Assembly (NCBI GenBank): GCA_004431415.1
Contig: QPMI01000637.1
Location: 1-64,000, forward strand
Origin: Cyanophora paradoxa
Lineage: Eukaryota > Glaucocystophyceae > Cyanophorales > Cyanophoraceae
Length of the DNA: 64,000 bases
Reading direction: 5' to 3'
Below, one piece after another: positions 1-11,200 of the stretch (position 1 is the first letter of the stretch; every line of letters starts with the position of its first letter). The notes beneath the pieces are model-generated. The model worked only from the letters and a program-made list of their open reading frames with translations, did no database searches and was not told where the DNA came from. The position numbers and the translations under genes were made by a program.

Positions 1-2143
1 CCCCTGCCGACAGCCACGGAGGTGCCTGACGCGCCCCTACCCCCTTGAACTCTCCCCCTCACCCGGGTACAGCTCAAGTCGGAGATCGCGCGCGTCGTGA
101 CGGCCCTCCAGGCCCAGTCCGCCGCGTGCGCCCGCGAGCCCCTCCTCCCCCCGCCCCCCTCCCCCTCCCCCCCCCCTCTCACCCTCCCGGCAGGGGCTCG
201 GAGCTGCCGGAGGACTTTGTGGAGGAGCTGGTGCGCTCCTGCCAGGGCCTCTCCCTCGACCGCGTCCGCAAGGTGCGCCCTTCGAGGCGAGGGGGGAGGA
301 GCCGCGGGGGTGCACGCGGCCGACCTGACGGCGCTCGCCCAGGTCCTCTCCCGCGCCCTGGCGACGCACGGCTCCATCCGCGTGGAGGCGCGTACCCCTT
401 CGCCCTCCCCCCCCCCCCCCCCCCCCCCCCGAGCGTTGCGGCAGGACCTGGACATGATCCTGGAGGAGAAGCGGCAGCTGATCCGCCAGACCCAGATCCT
501 CGAGTACGTCCCCACCTCCGCCGAGGTCCCCGCCCCTCCCCCGCCCGCCTCCACCGCCGCCCGCGCTCCTAAGAGCCCCACAGCTGGACGACATCGGCGG
601 CCTCGAGAACCTGAAGGAGTGGCTCGTCACCCGCGAGAAGTCCGCGTACCCCCCTCTCCCCCTTCCCCCTCCCGTGGCCGACGGCCCTCCGCAGTGCCTT
701 CAGCGACGCCGCCCGCGCCTACGGGTGGGCCCGCCTACCCCCCGCCCCACCTCGACCCCCGCCCCCCACCTCCCCTCCCCCCCCCCCCCCCCCCCCCCCC
801 CCAAGGCTGCCGTTCCCTCGGGGCCTGCTGCTGGTGGGGGTGCAGGGGACGGGCAAGTCCCTCTCCGCCAAGGCCATCGCCCACCGCTGGCCCGCCCCGT
901 TCCGCCCCGCCTCGGCCCGCCCCGCCTGACCCTCCTGCAGGCGGCTGCCGCTGCTGCGGCTGGACGTGGGGCGGCTCTTCGGGGGCGTCGTCGGCGAGTC
1001 CGAGGCCCGCACCCGCCAGATGATCCAGGTGCGAGTCCCGTGCGGGGCGACCCAGGCGTGCTCGGCGGGGCCCGACCCCCCCGCAGACCGCCGAGGCCCT
1101 CGCCCCCTGCATCCTCTGGATCGACGAGATCGACAAGGCCTTCTCGGTGCCCCCGACCCCGCCCTCCGGCGCTGCCTACCGCATCCTCACGCGCCCGCCC
1201 GCAGGAGAAGTCCCGCGGCGGGGACGGGGGTACCGCCTCCCGCGTCTTCGGCTCGTTCATCACGTGGCTCGGCGAGAAGAACTCCCCGGGTACCCCGATT
1301 CTCTTCCTCCAATCGGCCCGGGCCATTTCGAGCGCGGGGCGGGGGTACGCACACGCGCGCAGTGTTCGTGGTGTCGACGGCGAACCAGGTGCAGACGCTG
1401 CCGCCCGAGCTCCTCCGCAAGGGCCGTTTCGACGAGGTACCCCCCAAACATATCCCCCCCCTCGCGCCCTTAAATCCCTCCCCCATCCCAGGTCTTCTTC
1501 GTAGGCCTTCCCAGCGAGCGCGAGCGGTGCGCCCTGCGGGGGGGGGGGGGGGGGGGGCGCGAGTCGTGAGGCCGCCCCGCGTTGAATCGGGGGTACAGGC
1601 GCGCCATCTTCGAGGTCCACCTCCGGAAGCTGCGCCCCGAGCGGGTGCGCCGGTACCCCCTCGCCGCCGCGCCCCGGGCGGGGGCCGAGGGGGTACGCAG
1701 CTGCCGGAGTTCCGGCTGGACGAGCTGGCGGCGCAGACGCCCGAGTTCTCGGGCGCTGAGATCGAGCAGCTCATCATCGAGGGCGCGCCCCCGCCCCGCC
1801 CGCCCCGCCCCCGGGTCTCGGCGCGCGTACGGCCCTGACGGGGGGCGTGGGGGGGCGGGGGGCAGCGATGCACGTGGGGTTCACGCAGGGGCGCGAGTTC
1901 ACGACGGAGGACGTGCTCGACGCGATTCGCGACGCCGTGCCCCTCGCCCGCACCGCCCGCGAGGAGATCGGTCCGCCCCCGGTCCCCCCACGCCCGCGCC
2001 GGCGGCTGACCCTCGCGGGGCCGGCAGGCGAGCTGGAGACGTGGGCGGCCTCGGGGCGGGCGCGCCTCGCCTCGCGCCGCGTCGCCAGGTCGACCCCCGC
2101 CGACGAGCGCAGGAGCCCCAAGGCCGACACCCCCGACGAGTAG
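1..2143 (+). CDS. ycf46-like: Ycf46-like AAA ATPase, 5' end outside window
   Basis: The 3' part of an intron-rich gene. Spliced exons begin at 73 (after an intron ending TACAG) and give, in order, a helical N-terminal region (ELPEDFVEELVRSCQG, EEKRQLIRQTQIL), then DDIGGLENLKEWL, Walker A GVQGTGKS (about 838-861), RLDVGRLFGGVVGESEART, Walker B LWIDEIDKAF (about 1114-1143), sensor 1 VSTAN and RKGRFDE (about 1370-1436), FSGAEIEQLI and a C-terminal EWAASGRARLAS-like helix, ending with TAG at 2141-2143. The order and wording of these motifs match the Ycf46 family of cyanobacteria and red-type plastid genomes, an AAA ATPase linked to photosynthesis regulation (known family). Here the gene is nuclear: about ten short spliceosomal introns interrupt it, several with long C or G runs. 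The N-terminus, and so any transit peptide, lies outside the window. The next gene is in the same direction 676 bp downstream. Confidence 0.85.
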
Positions 2144-2819
2144 ACGCCTCTAGATCTGGTAGATCAAGACGCCTTCATATTGCAATTGCAAGACGGGCCC
2201 CCGCGCCGCGCTGCGCCGGGAACTCGCGATACCACTTGATATTATGTAATTTGAAAACACGAACGTCGATGACGAGGTCACGCGTATACGTATGCCGCCC
2301 CCCGCCGCGCCTCCATCCCGGCTGCAGCTGCCCGGCCTGGCGAGCTCGAGCTCGAGCCGCGCGCGCGTCCCGCAGCAGACTCCCGCTCCGCGGCCGCGGC
2401 CGCAAGCTAATTGCTAAAGAACGGACCTCCTGCGCTGCTAGGCTGCGCATGCACGCCGTTGCACGGTTGAAGCACCGCGAATTTTGAGTCTGAAAAGACT
2501 TAAAAGCACGAACGTCAACGTCAACGAAACGGCCGTCATTGCGGACGTGTAGGGTGTACCCCTCTGGTACCCGCTTCTTCGGAATCGGAGGTGCCATGGT
2601 CACGCGGCCGCGGCCGCGGCGGCCCGCGGCTCACGCCTGCCAGGCTGCGGTATGCCAAGCACTGCCAGTCGAGTCGGGAATTCGAAGTCCAGCCCTGTAG
2701 TGGCTGCTGCCGCGGTTAGCTACTAGGATAGGATAGGTAGAACGAGCCGCAGCGGTCTTGATCGCGCTCGCGGGCGCATTTGAAGTGCGCGCTCGTAGGG
2801 GCCACGCAGCGTGGGCAGA
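2144..2819. other. Intergenic region between two + strand genes
   Basis: 676 bp without a supported gene. It mixes AT-richer stretches (2150-2290, 2400-2530) with palindromic GC words such as GCGGCCGCGGCC. It should hold the Ycf46-like 3' UTR and the promoter of the patatin-ABCG gene. I see no convincing TATA box or terminator and no RNA gene. Confidence 0.5.
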
Positions 2820-5230
2820 ATGGCGGACGACAGCCGCTCGCCGCTGCTGAGACCGCGGCCTGGCCATGGGCTCGGGCCCGACGCAGCAGCTGAGCTCGAG
2901 CGCCGGTACTCCAAGCTGTCGAGCAGCGCGGTCGGCGGCGGCGCGTCGGACTTGCCTCCCATCCGCGTGCTCTCCATCGGTGCGCCCGCGCTCGCGCCGG
3001 CGCCCGCGACCAGATCAGCCGAGCCCATATCCGGCCCCGCGCCGCTCTATGCGGGCCCTAACCGTTAAACCGCCCGTACGCTTGCCGCAGATGGAGGAGG
3101 AGGTGATCTTCCCCCGTCCTCGCCTGCGCCGGCCCGCGCTGACGCGCGCCGCGCGCCGGCGCCGCGCAGCCAAGGGCATCATCCCAGCGAAGCTCATCGA
3201 GTGCGGCCTCGCGATCGCCCGCGCGCCCGACGCGCCGTCGCCCCTGCCTGACGCCCCGCTCGCCCAGGTACATCTCCGCGAGGGCGGGGCGGGTGCGCGC
3301 GCGCACGGAGCCCCGCGGCCGCGCAGCGCCGGCTGGGGCCGTTGAGCGCGCACTCGGCCGCGCCTCACGCGGGGCCTGTGCCGCCCCGCGCGCGCCGCAG
3401 CCGATTCACGAGCTCTTCGACGTCGTCGCCGGTGCACCGCACAACCGTCGGCGCGCCCGTGGGCGGCCCCCTGCGTCCGGCTGACTGCGCGAGCGCGGCG
3501 CGGGGGCCGGGGGCGCAGGGACGAGCGCGGGGGCGCTCATCGCCGGCGCCTGCTTCGGGCTCCGCGACGGGAGGCCCCTCATCCCCGCCGAGAGCCTGGC
3601 CCGCCCGGCCCCAGCCCCCCGCCCCTCGCGCCCGACCGAACGAGCGGGGCCGCGCCCGCGCAGGTCGCCACTTTGATGAAGAAGTGGATACAGGCGTTCC
3701 CGAGCTACTCCGCGCCCGTCGCCCTCGCCCGCGCCATCCGCGGGCCCATCTTCAGCGACGTCCGTACCCCCCGCGATGGAGCCCCGTACCCCTCCTTCGC
3801 ATGAGACCCGTACCCCCAGAGCACCGTCCTCGGAATCCTCAAAGAGTTCGGCGGAGACTGCCGCCTCGCCGACACCGGCGCCTTCCTTGTGGTACCCTCG
3901 AAGTCCCCGGCCCGTATCCTGTACCCCCCCCTTTACCTCGATTGCACCCCCCCTTCCCCCTCCCCGCAGATCCCGACCTACGATATCGAGGAGAGATGCC
4001 CGGTCTACTTCTCGACGGTGACCATGAGCGGCGTGTGCGTACCCCCCTGGGACGCCACCCCCAACGCGTGGGGCCTTCGCAGTCGCAGGCGCTGGCGGAC
4101 CCCGACGCGCACAACTTCCTGCTCCCCGACGTCGTCCACGTGCGCTCGTACCCCTCACGTGGAAGCCTCGCCCCCGCCCCGCGCACATGACGCGGCGCCG
4201 GGGGCCGGGGCGGGCAGGCGGCGGTGGCGGCGCCGGCGATCCTGGCGCCGGTGCGCCTCCACTGCCCGGGCGTCTACGCCCACAAGGACTACAGCACCTT
4301 CGTCGACGGCTGGTGCGCGGCCTCGGTCCCCGCCCGTCGCCCCTCGCCCCTCGCTCCCCTCAGAGCGCCCCGGCAGCCTCACACAGAACAACCCGGCGCT
4401 GATCGCTCACGCCGAAGCATCCCGCCTCTTCCCGGGTACCCCGGGGGAGGGGGGGGGGGGCGACGCCCCGAGATCGCCCCGCGCGCTCTAATCGGCGGCA
4501 CCTGCACCCCAGGGCGGAGGATCCTGATGGTGTCGCTGGGCACCGGCTCGGCCGACGTCCCCATGAAGCGCGCCCGCCGCACCCCCGCCCCTCGCGATCC
4601 ATCCCAGACCCCGCTCCTGCGCCCTCACTTGACGCGCGCGCCGCAGCTCGCAGGCCGCGAGCAGGTGGAACGCGTTCAAGTGCGCCGCACCCTCCTCGAG
4701 AGCTCGTCCTCGGGCGCTGACGGGCCGCATCAGGTGGCTCGTCCCAGCGATCGAGTGCATGCTGGACGGTGAGGCAGAGACCCGCGCCCCTCTGCGCTCG
4801 AGCCGAGCTCGAAGCGCGACGCGGCCCGACCCGCCCGCAGGCACGGGCGACTGCGCGACGGACCTGGCGAGCCGCCCGCGGGCCTCGCCTGGCCTCGCCT
4901 CCCCGGTTCTCACGCGGGCGCGGGGCGGCAGGCGGAGAGCCTCCTCGGGGACAACTTCATTCGCCTCTCCCCGCGCCTCCCTCCCGGCCTCGACAGGTCC
5001 CCGCCCCGCGAGCTCTGCTCACCCCAACCGTCTCACCGCCCCTGCGCAGCGTGGCGGACGCGCGGCCGCAGCAGCTGCAGGCGCTCTGCCGCACCGTCGA
5101 GAAGCAGGCCCGCCCCGCCTTGTGCGGCCCCGGCCCCTCCCCGGAGCTGACCCCGCGGGGGCGGGCGGCAGCTGCTGAGGGGCGAGCCGAAGCGCCGCCT
5201 CGACGCCTTCATCGAGCGCCTCGTGGCCGC
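2820..5230 (+). other. Patatin-like phospholipase domain
   Basis: N-terminal catalytic domain of the fusion gene. Seen: DGGG-A-KG oxyanion loop split across a 12-nt exon, GTSAG nucleophile elbow (Ser near 3524), [11 protein letters not shown] strand, AAPAILAP, catalytic-Asp region as DGW, and the NNPAL and VSLGTGS motifs. The C-terminal lid-type exons are [33 protein letters not shown] and [11 protein letters not shown]. Length (about 350-400 residues) fits soluble bacterial/plant patatins. At least three introns in this stretch need GC donors (GCCCGC, GCGAGC, GCCTCG) to keep the frame. DGW instead of DGG may be tolerated because the Asp is kept. Confidence 0.8.
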
Positions 5231-8200
5231 CTCTGACCACCCGCGCGCCCTCCCCCGCCCCTCCCCCGCCCTCCTGCCCCCGGTGCCGCTGCTCCCACCC
5301 CGAGGCCCTCGAAGGGGACAGAGGCGGGGGCTCATCACGCCGTCCGCCCAGGACTTCGTGGTCGTCCCGAAGCAGCCCGCCGTCGGCTCCCAGCCGGCCC
5401 AGGTGCCCGCCCCCGCCGCTTCCGCTGATCGCATAGCGTGCTTCGTCGCGCCGCGTCGACGTCGCGGGGTCGACGTCTGAGCCGCCGGCCCAGGTCTTGT
5501 CGGACATCGAGACCTACGGCACCTGCCACCTCACGTTCGGTCCGGCGCCATTTGTGTAATTTTGGCACGGTCAACGGCGAGCGGGCGCTGGCATCGATTG
5601 CAGACAACGCGAGCTTCTCGGTGAAGGAGGCGCCGCCGCCGCTGCATGCACAGGGCGCCGCGGAGAGGGCCCGCAAGGCCGGCGCCGCGCTGGCGAGGCG
5701 CGCCCGCCGCCCGCTGGCCCCGCCCCGCCCTCGGCTCGCGCCTGACGCCGCGGACAGGAGCGTGAGCGAGAGCATCGGGCTGGTCAAGCACTGGCGCCAC
5801 GTCCTCGCCCCCATCTCCGGCGAGCTCCGCGTGCGCACCCCCGCCCCGGGCCCGCGTCGCACCCCCCGCCCCCCTCCCCGCCCCCCCCCCCCCCCCCCCC
5901 CCCCCCGCCGACGCCGACGCCGCCGCCGGCAGCCCGGCACGATGACCTGCGTCCTCGGCCCCGCTTTCTCCGGCAAGGTCCGCCGCCTCATTGCAGCAGC
6001 TGCAAAACGCAGCGGCGCGCGCGGCGCCTCGCTCCGGCATCTACTCAAACGCCGCGCAGACGGCGCTGCTGCAGATCCTCGCAAACCGCGACGAGGAGCT
6101 GCGGCGGGCGGGGCGCGTGGGCGGGGCCGTGCGGCTCAACGGGGCGCCAGCGCGCAGCAGCGCGGCCTTCGCGCGGCGCGTCGTGCTCGTCCGACAGGAC
6201 GACGCGAGCCACTACCGTGCGCTGCGAGCGCTGTTCGCACTCAGGCGCCTGGAGCCGCCCCGAGCCGGAGGCGGGGCGCAGCGCAGCTGACGGTGGAGGA
6301 GGCGCTGAGCTTCGCGGCGCGGATGAGGCGGCCGAGCGGGGGCGAGCGGGACGCGGCGGACGTGCGGGACGCGCACGCGATGACCCTCACCGCCGCCATG
6401 GTCGTCAACCTCGTCCAGGCCCGCCCCGCACCGCCCCCCGCCCCTCCGCCCCCCGCCCCCCTGCCCCGCCGCTTCGCGCTCCGCTGCTCGGTTGGCAGAG
6501 CCGTGCGCGTGCGCGCAGGCGATGGACTCGCTGGTGGGGGACCAGAACGTGCGGGGCATCTCCGGCGGGGAGAAGCGCCGCCTCACCGTCGCCGTCGAGC
6601 TCGTCGCGGCGCGCCCTCTGCCCCGCCCCCGCCCCCGCCCCCCGCGAGCGCCCCCCCTGGCCCCGGCTCACGGGCCCCGCAGGGCGGTAAGGGCGTCGTG
6701 CTGCTGGACCAGCCCACGGACGGTGCGCGCAGGGGGCCCGCCCGCCCGGTCTCCAGCTCATCCCCTGACCACGCCGGCAGGGCTCGACGCGGCGGCCAGC
6801 CTGGACCTATGCAGGGCCCTCCGCAGCCTCGCCGAGTCCGGCGTCGCCGTCATCTGCTCCCTCCTCCAGCCCTCCTGGTGCGCCCACGCGAAGGCACCTC
6901 TCCAGCGGCTGCTGAGGCGGGGCGCGGGCGCGCAGGGAGGTCTACAGCCTGTTCGACGAGCTCATCCTCCTCGCCCCGGGCCGCTGCGTCTACCAGGTCC
7001 GATCCCCCCTTCCATTCATGTCCACCCGCCTTCGTCCGGCGTTCGACGGCGCGCGTGCGAGCAGGGACCGGGCGGCCTCGCCCCCGTCCGCCACTTCGAG
7101 GGGCAGGGGCTCAAGAACGTCGACGCTCTCAGCCCGCCCGTGCGCCACGGATCAGGAGCCGATCGCGGACCGCTGCGTTGCGCCTCTGTCGCTTATCGGG
7201 CCTCAGGACTTCCTCGTCTCGGTCGCGTCGACGGGCCGCGCGCAGCTCGCCACGTCGCTCTCTTCCAGCGACGCCCGGGTGCGCAGAGGGCCGGCGCCTC
7301 CATCGTCCATTTCGTCGATTTCAAGCCCTGAGGCGCCTCGCGCTTCATCGGCCGGCGCCGCAGGTGGCGCTCAAGGTCGAGCCCACACGCGCTCCCCTCT
7401 TCGATGAGGACCCGAGGGCGCCAATCGCGAGGTGCTTCCGCGTCTCCCGCCCTCCCGCAGCCGAGCCGCCGCTGACCACGCCGTGGCCGGCCCTTGCGCG
7501 CGCCCCGCCGCAGCCGAGCGCCTCCCGCGGGCGCCCTCGTGTCCGCCTCCAGCGTCGACCTCAACGTCGCCCCCGAGGCGAGGCCCCGCGGCGTCGCCTC
7601 CCCCGCGCGCGCCCGCGCTGACGCCGCCGGCGCAGATCGACCTGCAGCGCCAGTACGCGGCGCCCGCCAAGAAGCAGGTGCGAGCTCGGCCGCTGGCCTC
7701 CGGGCGCCGCCAGCGCTCAGGCGGGGCGGGGCGGGGCGCGCGCAGTTCGACATCCTGTACGAGCGCTTCAACACGCTGCTCTTCCGGAACCGGCGGCCCC
7801 TCATCTCCCGCACCGTCCAGTCCCTCGCCATCGCTTTCATTCTTGGAACCCTCTTCTGCCAGGTGCCTATTAATATTCCGCCCAGCCCGCTCCCGCCCCC
7901 GCCCGGCCCCTCTTCGCCCCCTCGCCTTGTTCTCCAATTTTAACCCGGCGCCAGATGCCGGCGACGGCGAGCGGCGCGGTCAACCGCATCTCCTTCCTGC
8001 AGGCGCGCGCGGGCGGGGCAGTGCCGAGGGCGCCGCCGCCCGAGCCGCGCGGGTCTCACGCGGGCCCCGCGGGCCGGGCGCCGGCAGGCGTGCCTCCTCG
8101 TGTACGCCTTCATGGCCCTCTCCAAGGTCCCCGGGCCCCGCGCGCCGCCCCCGAGCCCGAGGCGGACCGGGCTCGAGCCCCAGCTGACGTCCGCTGACGC

Positions 8201-11200
8201 CCGCCGGCGCAGATCGACATCAACTACGAGAACCGGCGGGTGATGCACGCGCAGACGCAGGAAGGCGCCTACCGCCCCGAGCTCGTGCGCCCCGGCCCCG
8301 AGCTCGCATCCACTCCCGCCCGGCCCCGACGCCGACGGGCGCTGGGGCAGTGGCTCGCGGCGAACGTCGCGTCGGAGGTCCCCCGCCTCTTCGTCGAGGT
8401 GCCCCCGCCCCGCGATCCTCTTCCCCGCTCGCAACCGCCCGCGCCGGATCCTCATCGGCGCCGGCGATCCCAGGTGACCCTCTTCTCGCTGGTGGCGTAC
8501 CACGCCGCCGGCCTCCAGGTCGTCGCCACGCACCAGCGCTTCGCCCGCTTCCTCCTCGTCCTCTTCCAGGCCCGCCCCCCCGCCCCCTCGCCGGCTCCGG
8601 CGCGAGCCCGGGCGGCCGCGTCGCTCACGGGGGCGTGGTGCGCGCGGGCGCAGATGTCGCTCGTCGCCGACGCCTCCGTCCTCGCCCTCTGCCAGGTCTT
8701 CGCCGTCCGCGAGGTCCGCGGGGCGGGGGCCCAGGCTCCGAGTCGATTTAATTTCGCACTGTGACGCGCCTCGCGTTGCGGCAGGTCTGCTCCTCGCTGG
8801 CGCCCATCCTGCCGGCCCTTTCGTTCATCTTCGGCGGCTTCGTCGTGCCGCGCCCCTCGCTGCCCTCCTGGTGGAAGTGGGCCCGCTACTGGTCCTACTT
8901 CTCCTACCCCCACGAGGCCCTCTGCCTCAACGGTGCCCCCCACGCCCCGCCCCGCCCTTCGCGCTCTGACGGCGCCGGGGGGGCGGGCAGAGCTGTGGGA
9001 CCTGGCGGTGGACGGGCGCCCGGGGGGCGGCGCCGCCGTCCTCGAGGCCTTCGGCATGAGCGCCGACCCCGCCTGGTACTGGTGCGAGGGCCCCCGCCCC
9101 CGCCCCCGCCCCGCTTCATTAAGTTCTTCTCGGCCGCTGCCCGGCTGATCCCCGGCAGGTACAACGTGCTCATCTCCCTCGCCTACTGGCTCGCCTGGCT
9201 CGCCGCGGCGCTCCTCGGGGCGCGCTTCTCGCGGCCGCGGCGCGCCTTCCCCTCCGTCATGGGCGCCGACGCCCACGCGCACGCCCCGTCGCCGTCGCCG
9301 CCTCCGGAGGGCGAGGGCGCGTGGAAGGCGCCCCCGGCGCCGGCGCCGGCGGAGCTGGAGATGCGGTCGCGGGGCGCGGCGGGCAGCGCGGGCGAGGGCA
9401 TGCTGGTGCACGTGGTGACGGTGGAGCGGGCGCACGGGGCGGGGGGGCTGGAGAGCCCGGGCCACGGGCAGCCGCGCGCGGCGGCGCTCACCTTCCGCGG
9501 CCTCTGCTACGACGTCCCCGCCGAGCGCCCCGGCGCGCCCCTCCGGCCGGCGACTCGCCCCGCCTCGTCTTCTTCTGACCTTCCGTGCAGGGGAGCCGCC
9601 TCGGCGTCTGCTGGAGAACGTGTCGGGCTTCGTGCGGGGCGGGGGCCTGACGGTCCTCATGGGGGCCTCCGGGGCGGGCAAGACGACGCTGATCGACGTG
9701 CTGGCGGGCCGCAAGACGACGGGCACCGTCACCGGCGAGATCCGGCTCAACGGGCGCCCGCTGCCCCCCAACGGCGCCTTCGCCCGCGTCTCGTCGTACG
9801 TCGAGCAGTTCGACCTCCTCTTCCCCACCATGGCCCGCCCCCGCCCCCGGCCCAAGCCCCCTCGCCCAGCTGAGGGCGGCCTCAGACGGTGCGGGAGGCG
9901 GTGGTCCTCTCCGCGATGGTCCGCCTCGACGCCGCCGTCCCCCGCCGCGAGAAGCTCGCCGCCGTCCGCCCCCGCCCCCGCCCCCCGCCTTCTCTCTGCG
10001 AGCGTCTTTGAGGCGCGCCTCCGCGGCGGGCCGGGCAGGCGGAGTGGGCGCTGCGGGAGCTGGACCTGGAGGCGGCCGGCGGGCTCGTCATCGGCACCCT
10101 CGAGGCCGGCGGCATCCCCGTCGAGGCCCGCCCGCCCCCGGCCCCGGCCCCGGCCGGGCCCGCGCGGCGGCGGGCGGCCTGAGGCGGGGCGGGCCGGGGG
10201 CGGCAGATGCGGAAGCGGACGTGCATCGCGATGGAGCTTGTCCCGCGGCCCCACGTCCTCTTCCTCGACGAGGCGCCCCGCCTCCCTCGGCCCCCCGCGC
10301 CCCGCCGCCCCTCACGCCCCGGCCCGGGCCCCACAGCCGACCACGGGCCTCGACTCCACCGCCGCCCTCCGCGTCGGCAAGGCGAGCCAGCGCCCCGGCC
10401 CCGGGGCCGGGCCCTCGCTCGCCTGACGGCCCCGGGCAGCTGCTGCGCCGCATCGCGAGCGGCGGGCAGGCCACCGTCGCCACCATCCAGTGCGCTTGCG
10501 CGGGGCGCCCGCGCCGCCAGCTGCGGCTGACGGGCGGCGGGGCGGGGGGGGGCGCAGCCAGCCGTCGCAGCCGCTCTTCGCCCTCTTCGACTACCTGATC
10601 CTCTTGAAGCGCGGCGGCGTCCCCGTCTTCTGCGGCGCGCCCCCGCCCCCGCCCCCGGCGGCTCGCGGGCGCTGCGGCGGCTGCGGCTGACGAGGCCGCA
10701 GGGGAGCTGGGGGAGCGCTGCTCCGGGGTCCTCGCCTTCTTCGCCCAGCTCGGCTCGCCCCCGGCCCCCTCTGCAGACCCCGGGGCTCGCTGAAGTTGAC
10801 GCGCACCCGCAGGCTACGACCTCCCGCCCTTCCGCAACCCCGCCGACTTCGTCATCGAGGTCCGGAAGCAGAGATTCGAACATCAATCGAGGCCTGCAAC
10901 CTCTTAGCTCGTCGTTCGGCGGCGCAGACGGCCGGGGGGCGGTCAGGGCGGCGGGCGGCGGGCCAGGCGGCGCCCCGCGCGACGCCCTCCGTCTCCGTCC
11001 TCTCCGAGGCCGCCGCCGCCGCCGCCGCCGCGCCGCCCTCGCGCACCCGCATGAACCGTGCCGCCGAGGAGATCGCCGCCCAGTTCAAGGCGCGCCCCGT
11101 CCCGCCGCACTCGCATTCAACGTTGCCGGCTTGAATCTGACTCCGGGGCTCGCGCGCAGGCGAGCCCGCTGGCCGCGACGCTGCAGGCGCAGCTGTCGGA

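Noticed and set aside
5500-5559. Stop codon TAA at 5557 as the end of a separate patatin gene
   Set aside because: The exon ending TCACGTTCG has a GTCCGG donor and joins ACAACGCG (5605) to read HLTFDNASFSV, the usual ABCG strand, so the TAA is intronic.
5438-7621. 727-residue open frame over the NBD1 region
   Set aside because: GC-rich introns lack stops, so the frame runs through them. The motif-bearing exons switch frames at GTGCG/GC donors.
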